The position numbers and the translations under genes are program-made. A DNA stretch of 35,010 bases from Betaproteobacteria bacterium HGW-Betaproteobacteria-16 (lineage in GTDB: Bacteria; Pseudomonadota; Gammaproteobacteria; Burkholderiales; Burkholderiaceae_C), in the NCBI GenBank assembly GCA_002840835.1, contig PHCQ01000055.1, forward strand, positions 1 through 35,010. Reading direction: 5' to 3'. Of the stretch, positions 14,479-22,661 are shown one piece after another; the stretch's first letter is position 1; every line of letters starts with the position of its first letter. The notes beneath the pieces were generated by a model that saw only the letters and a list, made by a program, of their open reading frames with translations, did no database searches and was not told the DNA's origin.

Positions 14479-15450
14479 TCAGACCCGGGGTGCCAGGCGG
14501 TCTTCGCTGACTTCCGCCACCGCCGGCGCTTCGTTCTGTGCCACCAGCCGGTGGCCGGTCAAGCGGCTCAATTCGGCGCAGATGTGCGCCTTGTCTCTGA
14601 GGTGGGCCACGGCGCGCTCCAGCTCCATGAGCCTGGCGCCCACCAGAAAGCGGTACCAGAAGCCCTGCAGAAGGTGGTAGACCAACCCGCTGCGGCCGTC
14701 CAGGAAGCCCAGCTGGAACACGTAGCGCCACAGGAAATACAGCGGGGCGCTCACGGTGAAGGGAATGCGGTTGTAGAGGCGCTCCTTCACCCAGCGCTTG
14801 AACGAGGCCTGGGTGGAGGTGCTGCGCGAGTTGAGTGCTTCATCGCGCGCCAACAGACCGAGGCGCTGGCTCAGTACCTCGATGGCTTCGCGCGTGGCGT
14901 ACTTGTTGTGCTTGTCGGTGAAGTAGCTCAGATCATTGAGGTTGTGGTCGGCAAAGCCACCGTTGAAGGTGACGGTGCGCCCACCCCAGACCAGCACGTG
15001 CTCGTCCATCCAGCGATCTTCCACGCGACCATGCCCATGGCGCCAGAGGCGCAGCATCACGAGCGGGTAGCGCCCGCCATGACGCACCCAGCGGTCCATG
15101 AAGATGTGCTTGCGCTTGAGGTTCACGCCCACCACGTCGGCCGCCAACCGGGGCAGCTTCTCGGTGATCTCGAGGGCGAGATCGGACTCGATGACTTCGT
15201 CGGCGTCCAGTCGGAGCACCCACTGGCCCTGGATGTCGAGTGTGTCGAGGGCCCACTGAAACTGCTTCGCCTGGTTGACAAAGGCGTGCGTGTGGACCTC
15301 GGCGCCCCATTGCCTTGCAATGTCGGTGGTGCCGTCGGTGGAGCCGGAATCCACCACACAGATCTGGTCAACGAACGCCCGAATGGACCGGATGGCCCGT
15401 GCGATGTGGCGGGCCTCGTTGTAGGTCAGGATGATCGCGGTGATGCTCAT
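14479..15450 (-). CDS. Family 2 glycosyltransferase, WaaE/KdtX-like
   Basis: A 323-aa GT-A enzyme. ITAIILTYNEARHIARAI is the N-terminal nucleotide-binding strand, VDSGSTDGT follows, and LRLDADEV carries the metal-binding DxD. The C-terminal half has the basic and hydrophobic helices seen in WaaE/KdtX-like enzymes (RWVKERLYNRIPFTVS), which suggests membrane association. It would extend the lipid-linked repeat unit in the cytoplasm; donor and linkage are unknown. Start ATG 15450 gives the standard family opening; longer in-frame starts overlap the nitroreductase gene, which ends at 15461. Confidence 0.9.
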   Translation of the reverse strand: MSITAIILTYNEARHIARAIRSIRAFVDQICVVDSGSTDGTTDIARQWGAEVHTHAFVNQAKQFQWALDTLDIQGQWVLRLDADEVIESDLALEITEKLPRLAADVVGVNLKRKHIFMDRWVRHGGRYPLVMLRLWRHGHGRVEDRWMDEHVLVWGGRTVTFNGGFADHNLNDLSYFTDKHNKYATREAIEVLSQRLGLLARDEALNSRSTSTQASFKRWVKERLYNRIPFTVSAPLYFLWRYVFQLGFLDGRSGLVYHLLQGFWYRFLVGARLMELERAVAHLRDKAHICAELSRLTGHRLVAQNEAPAVAEVSEDRLAPRV

Positions 15451-15460
15451 CGGGAACGCC

Positions 15461-16417
15461 TCATGCATGCAGGGTGACGATTTCCGCCGCGGGCCGTCGC
15501 GGCGAGAAAGCCACCCGGGTCTCGGGTGCGAGCGGCTCACCGAAGGCGATCATCATGATCAGCCGCTCACCCGCCGGTATGCCGCCTGCGCGGCGGATGG
15601 CGGTCTCGGTCTTGTGGTCGATGGCCAGGTTGAGCGGGCAGGCGCCCCAGCCCATCGAGCGGCACGCAAACATCAGGCACATGGCAAACAGCGCACCGTC
15701 GACATACGCCTGGTTGCGTTGCCCGGGGCCTCCCCAAGCGCAGATCTCCGAGCTCACAACGAACAGGTTGCCCACCGAATCCGCAAAACCCCGTGAGCCG
15801 CCCTGCAACGCGAGCAGTTCCTTGATGCGCGCGGGGTCCTGGTAGGCATGGACGCGGGAGGACTGGCGGTTGCATTGCGAAGGCGCGAGCTGCGCGATCG
15901 CGATCGCTTCCAGGATCTGGTCGGGCGCCAGTGGCGTGGGCCGGAGCGTGCGGATGCTTGACCGGCTCGCCATCAGGTTTTGCAGCGTGCCGGGTGGGTG
16001 GCCATTGAACGAATAGTCCCGCGTGCCGCCCTTCCAGGGTCTGGGCAACCGGGCCTCCCAGGTCTTCAGGTAGCCAGCGATCTCGTCGAGCAAGGGATCG
16101 GTCATGCCGGCTCTGGCGTGGAAGTTCACATAGGCATCCAGGGCACCCAGCGACATGTGGGCGGGCACCGGCGAGTGCCGGATGTCGTAGCGCGACAGCG
16201 CGGCCATCACGAAACGGATCTTGTCCTTGCCGAACAGCAGCTTCGGATCTGACAGGGACAACCCTTTCTCGATGGTGTGAGCCTCGATGATGATCTTGTA
16301 GAACGCGCGCCTGGACTTGTCCACGAACGGCGAATACGAGTTGAAACGCAGGAACAGCAAGGCGTCGCGCAAGGCCTCGCTGAAGATGCCGGCTACCTTG
16401 GAAACCTTGTCAAGCAT
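15461..16417 (-). CDS. Nitroreductase-family flavoprotein in EPS operon
   Basis: A 318-aa protein. Residues from about 140 on form a nitroreductase fold with the FMN-contact motif SRSSIRTL, the APSQCNRQ loop and a terminal IMMIAFGEP. The first 135 residues are extra and helical (FYKIIIEAHTIEKGLSL), unlike short nitroreductases. Similar long forms occur in polysaccharide loci near pyruvyl transferases. No known step in polysaccharide synthesis is firmly assigned to them. Its start overlaps the acetyltransferase stop by 8 nt, so it is part of the operon. An NAD(P)H-dependent redox step on a sugar, acyl or flavin substrate is possible but not shown. Confidence 0.85.
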   Translation of the reverse strand: MLDKVSKVAGIFSEALRDALLFLRFNSYSPFVDKSRRAFYKIIIEAHTIEKGLSLSDPKLLFGKDKIRFVMAALSRYDIRHSPVPAHMSLGALDAYVNFHARAGMTDPLLDEIAGYLKTWEARLPRPWKGGTRDYSFNGHPPGTLQNLMASRSSIRTLRPTPLAPDQILEAIAIAQLAPSQCNRQSSRVHAYQDPARIKELLALQGGSRGFADSVGNLFVVSSEICAWGGPGQRNQAYVDGALFAMCLMFACRSMGWGACPLNLAIDHKTETAIRRAGGIPAGERLIMMIAFGEPLAPETRVAFSPRRPAAEIVTLHA

Positions 16418-17006
16418 GGGGCACCCTCAGCTCGCGGCTTCTGATTCTTCGACATGGGTTGCCGGCACAGATGGACCAGGCGGGCATGTCTTTGATCACC
16501 ACGGAGCGCGCGCCAATGACTGCACCTTCCCGGATCACCACGTTCGGGTGGATGAAGCTCTCGGCCGCGATCCACACATGGTCCTCGATCACGATGGGGT
16601 CGGTGGTCAGGGGACGGGACAGCGAACGGACGTCGTGCGACCCCGCACACAGGAAGGAGCGCTGACTGACGGCGACCTTGGAGCCGATGGTGATGCGGCC
16701 CATGCTGTAGCAGTCCACACCAGGGCCGAGCACGGAAAATTCGCCCATGATCAGGTTCCAGGGCGCCCAGACGCGGCAGGACGGCGCGATCCGGCAGCCG
16801 GCGCCCACCTCGGCACCGAACCACCGCAGCAACTGGCGCCGCCACCCGTGCAGCGCCCAGCGGGGGGTGGGCCGAAAGGCCAGCAGCCAGACCAGTTCCC
16901 ACGCGAACCGGCGCAGCTTGGCCGAAGCGGTGAAGTCGTTGCGGTACCGCAGTGAACGGAAGCCGCTCACGGTTTCATTCATCACATCGCTCATGGCATC
17001 ACTCAT
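16410..17006 (-). CDS. WcaF-type sugar O-acetyltransferase (left-handed beta-helix)
   Basis: A 198-aa acyltransferase with hexapeptide repeats. The N-terminal part (RNDFTASAKLRRFAWELVW, RWALHGWRRQLLRWFGAEVG) matches the WcaF/colanic acid acetyltransferase group. Repeats then run from about residue 80 (GCRIAPSCRVWAPWNLIMG) to 185, with the active-site type histidine in AGSHDVRS and a closing CAGNPCRRIRSR. It would acetylate the repeat unit using acetyl-CoA. Start ATG 17006 follows GGAGGA; its first base overlaps the pyruvyl transferase stop (4-nt overlap). It is one of two acyl-transfer genes in the operon. Confidence 0.9.
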   Translation of the reverse strand: MSDAMSDVMNETVSGFRSLRYRNDFTASAKLRRFAWELVWLLAFRPTPRWALHGWRRQLLRWFGAEVGAGCRIAPSCRVWAPWNLIMGEFSVLGPGVDCYSMGRITIGSKVAVSQRSFLCAGSHDVRSLSRPLTTDPIVIEDHVWIAAESFIHPNVVIREGAVIGARSVVIKDMPAWSICAGNPCRRIRSRELRVPHA

Positions 17007-18178
17007 TGGACGGTCCTCCGGGCTGCGTATGGCGGGGCCACCGCCTTCAGTTGGGTGCTCAAAAACGCGTCGCCGGCCTGCCGCAGCTCCGTCAGCCGTT
17101 GGTCCACCTCGGACCAATCGATCTGATGGGCCATGAGTGCCTGAACGTTCTGCGCCGAGAAACCCGACGTGAACCGGTTTTCCAGACCGACCGCCCGCAA
17201 CAGGTTGATGGCGCGGGCGTTGGCGGTGGCTTTGTCGCCGGTGAGCCCGGCCACGATGAAAGGCTTTCGGAACAGCAGAGCAAAAACGGTGCCGTGGAAA
17301 GAATTGGTCACGACAAAGCGTGCGTTCTTCACCAGCGAGACCCACTCGCCAGGATCGGGGTGGACGGTTTGGCCGATCTCGACCCATCGCCGGTGCGGGT
17401 TGTGCGGCGAGAGGATGGGGCAGTCCAGTTGCTTCGAGGCGAGATCGGCCGTCTGCCGGATGTTGTCCGGCGAGCGCAACCCGTAGCAGAAGATGTAGGG
17501 GGCTGTGTGCCCGGACGGCGCGCGGTCGGTCAGTTCCGCATAGTTGTTGTGCAGCAGGGTCGGGTCGGGCACGTTGGCCGGTGTTTGCCCGGTGGCCTGT
17601 TCCACCAGCGTGACCCCTGAGGCTTCACGCACCGAAATGGCGTCGAAGTGGCGCAGCAGGCCGGGCAGTTGCGAAGCCTCGGATGCGGACACCCGGTCTC
17701 TGCCGAAGCTCGCGGCATACGAGATCTTTCGGGCCGGGAACGACTGGGCGAAATCCAGAAAGTAGTTCGGATCAAAACCGAAATGCTGGGAGGGGCTCCA
17801 GATCTGGTCGCTGCCCGCCACGATCAGGTCGAACGACCGCGCCTCTTCAAGCGAATGGCCGTTGTCTGCAGGTGCGGCGCCGCCGGGGATGCCCAGAAAG
17901 TGTTCCCTGAAGTTGACGAATTTCTCCTTCTGGCCCTGGTGGCCAAAGTGCTGGTTGACGAACGACGACGCCGCCAGATAGACGATCTTCAGGTTGGCCT
18001 TGAGCCTGGCGGGCGAGGTGGGCAGGCTGAGTTGGCCGCCGTGTTCGATGTGCGCCGGCCGGTAGTCGATGAAGCGGGCTTGATGGCCTTGCTCCAGCAA
18101 CCAGCGACGCAAGGCATAGGCCTGCAGCGCGGCACCGTAGTTGTCGCTGAAGTGGAAAGTGAGAATGCCGACGTTCAT
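17003..18178 (-). CDS. Polysaccharide pyruvyl transferase family protein
   Basis: A 391-aa member of the CsaB/WcaK superfamily, which moves pyruvate from phosphoenolpyruvate to a sugar hydroxyl pair as a ketal. Family motifs seen are the start MNVGILTFHFSDNYGAALQA, the FDLIVAGSDQIWSP segment, ISYAASFG, and the C-terminal FVVTNSFHGTVFALLF. Start ATG 18178 is preceded by AAAGAG; the in-frame ATG 18208 would overlap the upstream acyltransferase. Pyruvylation would give the polymer an acidic charge. A few relatives do other phosphoenolpyruvate- or nucleotide-sugar-dependent reactions, so the precise product is inferred. Confidence 0.88.
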   Translation of the reverse strand: MNVGILTFHFSDNYGAALQAYALRRWLLEQGHQARFIDYRPAHIEHGGQLSLPTSPARLKANLKIVYLAASSFVNQHFGHQGQKEKFVNFREHFLGIPGGAAPADNGHSLEEARSFDLIVAGSDQIWSPSQHFGFDPNYFLDFAQSFPARKISYAASFGRDRVSASEASQLPGLLRHFDAISVREASGVTLVEQATGQTPANVPDPTLLHNNYAELTDRAPSGHTAPYIFCYGLRSPDNIRQTADLASKQLDCPILSPHNPHRRWVEIGQTVHPDPGEWVSLVKNARFVVTNSFHGTVFALLFRKPFIVAGLTGDKATANARAINLLRAVGLENRFTSGFSAQNVQALMAHQIDWSEVDQRLTELRQAGDAFLSTQLKAVAPPYAARRTVQ

Positions 18179-18200
18179 CTCTTTGGATTCCTTGAGATGC

Positions 18201-19310
18201 TCAGACACCGGTGGTCCGTGCCAGGTGTATGTGGCCGAGGGGTTTGAACATGGATGCCATTTGTTGTTGGTTGGGAATGCGTCCGCCCATGAGCAGCGAC
18301 AAACCGCCGGGCGCCACCCGGCGGATGGACCAGACCGCCGCGACGCAGGCGATCAGCGCCAGCAGGGGCGAGAGCACGAAGTAGCTGAGAAACACCGGGG
18401 TGACCTCGGCGTAGCCCAGGCGGACGATGGCCATCCACCACAGACCGGCCGCCATGCCATGGGCGCAGAAGATGAAAAATGCCATGGGCTCGAAGGGCAG
18501 GAGCAGCCCGCCGGCCCGGCTGTTCACCAGCTTTGAGGCGACGGACCAGAAGACCACGCAGCCCGCCGCCCTGAGCGCGATGTCGACGGCGGCGTCTGCG
18601 ACGCTGGACGGTTCGGACACGCCTGGCTCAGATGGCATGTGGTAGGCCACGACCGACAACAGCACCATGGCGAGGCCTGCGGCCCACACGGGTTTCCATG
18701 GCAGCGCATGGGTGGGAATCGGGACCTTGTGCACCAGCAGCACACAGCCGGCGAAGTAGAAGAGGGGAATGGCGCTGTTGATGAACAGCACGCCGTCCAT
18801 GTTCAACAAGGCGTTGAGCAACAGGGCGGCCGCTGCGGTGCCGGGCAGTTTGCGCGCCAGGAAAATCAGCGCGGGCGATATCAGAAAGCAGACAAAGGCG
18901 TCCCGCAGGAAGTAGAGCGGCATCATGGCCGGGGGCGCGCTGATGGCCAGCACCGCGTTCGGCCATTCATGGACGGCAGGCGCGGTCTCGAGGCCCGACT
19001 CCAGGTACACCTTGGCGATGGTGATCAGGTTCCACAGCACCAGCGGCACGATCAGGGAGGCCCACTTGTTGCCGAGCTCGTCCATGAAGGGCCGGGCGCT
19101 GAGCGTGCGCGCCAGCAGGTAACCCGAGATCAGGCTGAGCAGGGGCACGCTGGTGTGGCCCAGCAACTGCCGCAGGTAGTGGATCAAGCCCATGGGTGAG
19201 AGCAGGGACTCGGGCACCCCGGGTTGGTACGGCTGGGCGTGGGCATACACCAGCAGCAGGATGCAGAGGATCCTTGCCATGCGGATGGTGTCCGAGACTG
19301 CCGGATTCAT
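18201..19310 (-). CDS. Acyltransferase family 3 membrane protein
   Basis: A 369-aa integral membrane protein with about 10 helices, matching the Acyl_transf_3 family (OafA/WcaH-like in role). The start has the family pattern of an arginine before helix 1 (IRMARILCILLLVYAHAQ), with a histidine at the usual place, and an RPFMDELGNKWASLIVPLVLWN segment after helix 2. It would O-acylate the sugar chain on the membrane, before or after flipping. ATG 19310 overlaps the stop of the preceding GT4 gene by 4 nt; longer in-frame starts are rejected. Donor acyl group is unknown. Confidence 0.88.
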   Translation of the reverse strand: MNPAVSDTIRMARILCILLLVYAHAQPYQPGVPESLLSPMGLIHYLRQLLGHTSVPLLSLISGYLLARTLSARPFMDELGNKWASLIVPLVLWNLITIAKVYLESGLETAPAVHEWPNAVLAISAPPAMMPLYFLRDAFVCFLISPALIFLARKLPGTAAAALLLNALLNMDGVLFINSAIPLFYFAGCVLLVHKVPIPTHALPWKPVWAAGLAMVLLSVVAYHMPSEPGVSEPSSVADAAVDIALRAAGCVVFWSVASKLVNSRAGGLLLPFEPMAFFIFCAHGMAAGLWWMAIVRLGYAEVTPVFLSYFVLSPLLALIACVAAVWSIRRVAPGGLSLLMGGRIPNQQQMASMFKPLGHIHLARTTGV

Positions 19311-20446
19311 GGTTGTTGTCCCCGGTGACGGGGCACGCCGTCCAAGGGTGCCGTGGGCCGAACGGCGGCGGGGCCCGGTGAGAGCAGCCGCATCGCATGC
19401 AGCTGAAAGCGCGCGGCCACCGCCGGGCCGCCCAGGCGGGTGGACTCGGTGCACGCAAGAGCGACCCGGTCCCAGTGGAAGTCGTGGCAGACGCTGCGCA
19501 GGCGATCCAGCAGAGCGCCGGCGTTGCCGGCCTCGAACACGTAGCCGTTGCGCCCGTTCTCGATCACGTCACTGGCTCCGCAGCGGTCGCTGCAGATCAC
19601 CGGGGTGCCCACCATCAGGGCTTCGTTGACTACCGCGCCCCAGCCGTCAAACCGGCTGGGCAGCACCAGCACGTCGGCCGCGGCCATGGCCGCGACAATG
19701 TCGGCGTTGGGCATGCCCGGCGAGAAGCTCACCCGTTCGGCGATGCCGAGCTGGTGGGCGAGCTTCTGGAGGGATTGCTCCTGGTCGCCTTTGCCGATGA
19801 TGCGCAGGCGGGCCGTGGGCAGGTCGAGCTGGCTGAAAGCCTGCAGCAGCAGATCGACCCGCTTGCGCGTGATCAACTGGCCCACGTAGAGGATTTCCTT
19901 GTGGTCGCGCTGCACCGGCTGGTGCTGCACCGGCGTGCCGCCCACCACGTGCACGAAGGGCACGATGCGCTCCAGCGGGTAGCCGCAGGACGAGAAAAAC
20001 CGTGCGCCGCCGTAGCGACCCGAATGGCCGATGCAGAACACACCTTTCAGATGGCGCCGGTAGCGCAGGGCGTCCCAGGTGTAGGCCAGCCAGCGGGGCA
20101 GCAGCTGGGCGCCGGGCTCGTAGCGGTTTTCCGTCATCAGGAAACGGTGCACCGGCGCGCCCAGGCTGGCCTTGAACGCAGCCAGCGGCAGTGCGAAACC
20201 CCGTAGGCCAAAAAACACCTGTACCGACCCGGGCAGCCGGGCCAGCTCGGCGGTGCGCTCGGGCGTGGGGGCAATGTGGACCAGGACCTTGCCGGTATCC
20301 GGGACCGGGTAGCCGCGGTCACGGTAGTAGGCGGGCAGGTCCTCTGTCACACACCAGCGCACGGTGGTGCCGGGCACCTCCGCCAGAGCGCGGATGTACG
20401 CGGCCTGGTGAAACATGAGGTAGGAATGCCAGAAGACGTAGGTCAT
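19307..20446 (-). CDS. Glycosyltransferase family 4
   Basis: A 379-aa GT-B glycosyltransferase. The N-terminal half is divergent (MTYVFWHSYLMFHQAAYIRA). The C-terminal Glycos_transf_1 domain is clear: ILYVGQLITRKRVDLLLQAF, LRIIGKGDQEQSL and the donor-site motif VLPSRFDGWGAVVNEALM with E, the GT4 EX7E-type region. It probably adds a sugar to the lipid-linked repeat unit. Its start overlaps the polymerase stop by 4 nt. A long in-frame upstream extension runs through the polymerase gene and is rejected as a high-GC artefact. Confidence 0.9.
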   Translation of the reverse strand: MTYVFWHSYLMFHQAAYIRALAEVPGTTVRWCVTEDLPAYYRDRGYPVPDTGKVLVHIAPTPERTAELARLPGSVQVFFGLRGFALPLAAFKASLGAPVHRFLMTENRYEPGAQLLPRWLAYTWDALRYRRHLKGVFCIGHSGRYGGARFFSSCGYPLERIVPFVHVVGGTPVQHQPVQRDHKEILYVGQLITRKRVDLLLQAFSQLDLPTARLRIIGKGDQEQSLQKLAHQLGIAERVSFSPGMPNADIVAAMAAADVLVLPSRFDGWGAVVNEALMVGTPVICSDRCGASDVIENGRNGYVFEAGNAGALLDRLRSVCHDFHWDRVALACTESTRLGGPAVAARFQLHAMRLLSPGPAAVRPTAPLDGVPRHRGQQP

Positions 20447-21729
20447 GGTTGCGAGACGGCGTTGGTGCCAACGGCGGGACGTAGCGGTGGGTGATCTCGC
20501 CAAGGGGGCGTGGCGGCCGAGGCGGAGGCAAGCCGGGCAGGGTTCAGGTTGAGGCGCACCAGCAACAGCAGCACCCACAGCGAATAGGGGTTGCCCACCG
20601 CGACCAGGTAGCGGTTGAAGACCGACTGCAACAGCACGAACACCAGCATCAGCCCACTGACCAGAAGGGCGGGGTTCATCACCCCTGTTTCGAAACTGCG
20701 ACCGAGGGTGCGCCATGCGGTGACAACAAATGCCAGGGTGATCAGCAAGCCGAAGACCACGCCATGTTCGAGCGCGAGATTGATGTATGAGCTCTCCACC
20801 GGAAAGCCGATCACTTCGGGGCCGGCAGCGCGCACACCCCTGCCGGTGAAGAACAGCACGGGGTCCGAGAACACCAGCTCCACGCCCTCCTGCCAGATGA
20901 CCTCCCGGCCCGTGGCGCCCGAATTCACCCCGCGCGTGGGCGAGTCCAGGTCGAGGATGACGGTCAGGTAGTCGGCGATGGCCGTGGCCTGGAAAACGCC
21001 AACGGCCAGTAGGGTGAGGGCCGACAGCGTCAAGGTGATCCGGGCGCGGCGGGAGCCGCGCCATGCAATGAGGCACACGGCGACAACGCCCGTCAGGGCC
21101 AGGGCAAGCAGGCTGGCCCGCGAAGAGGCAGCGAGGACCATGCTCAGGCACAGCGCGGACATCAGCAGCGCGAACAGCTTCTGATGGAGGCGGGGGGTGG
21201 ACAGAAAGTGCTGGAAGAACAGCAGACTGCCGCCGCCATACACAAGACCGCAGAGGTTGGGGTGCATGCCCAGCGGCGTGAATCGCACCAGCCCGATGCT
21301 GCGTTCGACGGTGCCCACCACGGATGTCAGGTACTCGGTGGGTTGGACCACCAGGACGGATGCAATCAGCGCGATGTAGGCGCATCGAAACACGTGGTCG
21401 ATACGACCCACCCAGTGCTGCCGCGCCAGGACACCTGCCGCCGCCAGCACCAGCAGGAACATGGCGCCGAACTCGGTGGACAGGGCGTTCCCTCGAACGA
21501 ATGCCACCAGCATCGCGAACATGAACGCGCTGCCCAGGATGTATTCGGCCGCACACAGCTCGATGCGGCGTGTGCCGCCGGTCATCAGGGCGAAAAAGCC
21601 GGCGGCGAGAAACAGGCCGATCGCGCCCAGCTGCACGAGCTGGAAAAGCGAACCCCCCACATACCAGCCGCCCACGTAGACGGCCAGGCCGAGCATGCTC
21701 ATCGAGACGAATCGGATGGCCGGGTTCAT
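20443..21729 (-). CDS. wzy: Wzy-type O-antigen/EPS polymerase
   Basis: A 428-aa membrane protein with about 12 helices, matching the Wzy_C/O-antigen ligase superfamily. The large periplasmic loop after about residue 270 includes ATGREVIWQEGVELVFSDP and GVRAAGPEVIGFPVESSYIN, the arginine- and glutamate-containing loop typical of these enzymes, followed by LALEHGVVFGLLITLAF. In this setting a polymerase is more likely than an LPS ligase because wzx, wza and wzc share the operon. Start ATG 21729 overlaps the aldo/keto reductase stop by 4 nt. Confidence 0.87.
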   Translation of the reverse strand: MNPAIRFVSMSMLGLAVYVGGWYVGGSLFQLVQLGAIGLFLAAGFFALMTGGTRRIELCAAEYILGSAFMFAMLVAFVRGNALSTEFGAMFLLVLAAAGVLARQHWVGRIDHVFRCAYIALIASVLVVQPTEYLTSVVGTVERSIGLVRFTPLGMHPNLCGLVYGGGSLLFFQHFLSTPRLHQKLFALLMSALCLSMVLAASSRASLLALALTGVVAVCLIAWRGSRRARITLTLSALTLLAVGVFQATAIADYLTVILDLDSPTRGVNSGATGREVIWQEGVELVFSDPVLFFTGRGVRAAGPEVIGFPVESSYINLALEHGVVFGLLITLAFVVTAWRTLGRSFETGVMNPALLVSGLMLVFVLLQSVFNRYLVAVGNPYSLWVLLLLVRLNLNPARLASASAATPPWRDHPPLRPAVGTNAVSQP

Positions 21730-22661
21730 GGTGCAGCCACCCGTTCGAGCGCAGCGTGAAGGGTCGCGATGGCGGGTCGCCATTCTGGCGATGCCGTGAT
21801 GTGCCGGACCTGCTCAAGGGTGGTGGTCAGGCGTTGCGGCTGGTTGGTCGAGAGCAGCACCCGGCTTTCGAACCGGGCCAGGGTGTAGGCCAGGGCCAGC
21901 GACCCCGTCGCGGTGGCGGGATCGGTGCCTGCAGGCAGCAGGCTGGCCAACTGGGCCTTGAGCTGCGGGCTGCGCTCCAGCGCCGACCCGATGGCTGGCG
22001 CGATGAAGCGCAAGGCGCCGTGCAGAACGTCGCAAGGGGCGACCGTCGTGTCATCGGCACCCGGAGCCGGGCAGCGGTACTGCAACACGGTGCCGAAGCG
22101 GACCAGCTCGCTCACTGGTTCACCGGTGGAGCTGCCATAGGAACCCAGCTGACCACTGGCGACATAGCGATCGAGCAGGGCCTGCAAGGGCGTCAACGGA
22201 TCGTGTGGCTGTGCTTCATGCAGCAGCAGGCAGTCCACCCGATCGCGTTGCAGCTGCTGCAGGCTGGTTTCGAAGGACCGGGCGATGAACTCGAATGCAA
22301 AGTTGCCCGTGGGCGCTCTCATTGCCATGCCCTTGAGCACCGCCTGTCGCAGCCCGGGGACCCAACGGGCCAATGGCTTCACGATGGCCCTGGCTGTCTG
22401 CTTGAGGCCGGGCGATGCCGGGCGTGCCAGCCCGGCCTTGGTGGCAACGATCACATCTTCCTGCCGGCCCCGGAGCGCCTCGCCCAGCACGGATTCGGAG
22501 GCGCCCAGCCCATAGGGGGGCGCGGTGTCGAAGTAGCGGATGCCCTGGTCCAGCGCGGCGTGCACGAGCCGCAGAGAGGTCGCCTTGTCGCCGCCGCCTT
22601 TGAGACGACCGCATCCGAAGCCCAGCCGGCTGGTCAGCATGGGAGTGGAGGCTGCGTTCAC
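21726..22661 (-). CDS. Aldo/keto reductase embedded in EPS operon
   Basis: A 311-aa (alpha/beta)8-barrel NAD(P)H oxidoreductase. The expected catalytic tetrad is visible: D and Y in FDTAPPYG, K in VATKAG, H in LLLHEA. RLGFGCGRLKGG near the start fits the family. GTG 22661 overlaps the GMC gene's stop by 4 nt (GTGA), so I prefer it; ATG 22640 would drop the first 7 residues. The gene lies between the GMC flavoprotein and wzy with 4-nt overlaps on both sides, so it is made in step with them. A role in reducing a keto-sugar intermediate is inferred. No known polysaccharide pathway with this exact pair comes to mind. Confidence 0.88.
   Translation of the reverse strand: MNAASTPMLTSRLGFGCGRLKGGGDKATSLRLVHAALDQGIRYFDTAPPYGLGASESVLGEALRGRQEDVIVATKAGLARPASPGLKQTARAIVKPLARWVPGLRQAVLKGMAMRAPTGNFAFEFIARSFETSLQQLQRDRVDCLLLHEAQPHDPLTPLQALLDRYVASGQLGSYGSSTGEPVSELVRFGTVLQYRCPAPGADDTTVAPCDVLHGALRFIAPAIGSALERSPQLKAQLASLLPAGTDPATATGSLALAYTLARFESRVLLSTNQPQRLTTTLEQVRHITASPEWRPAIATLHAALERVAAP

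Noticed and set aside
13861..15477. Long + strand open frame (about 538 codons) opposite the GH16-like and GT2 genes
   Set aside because: It is antisense to clear coding genes, is rich in G, V, H and Q with no domain, and arises from high GC codon bias.
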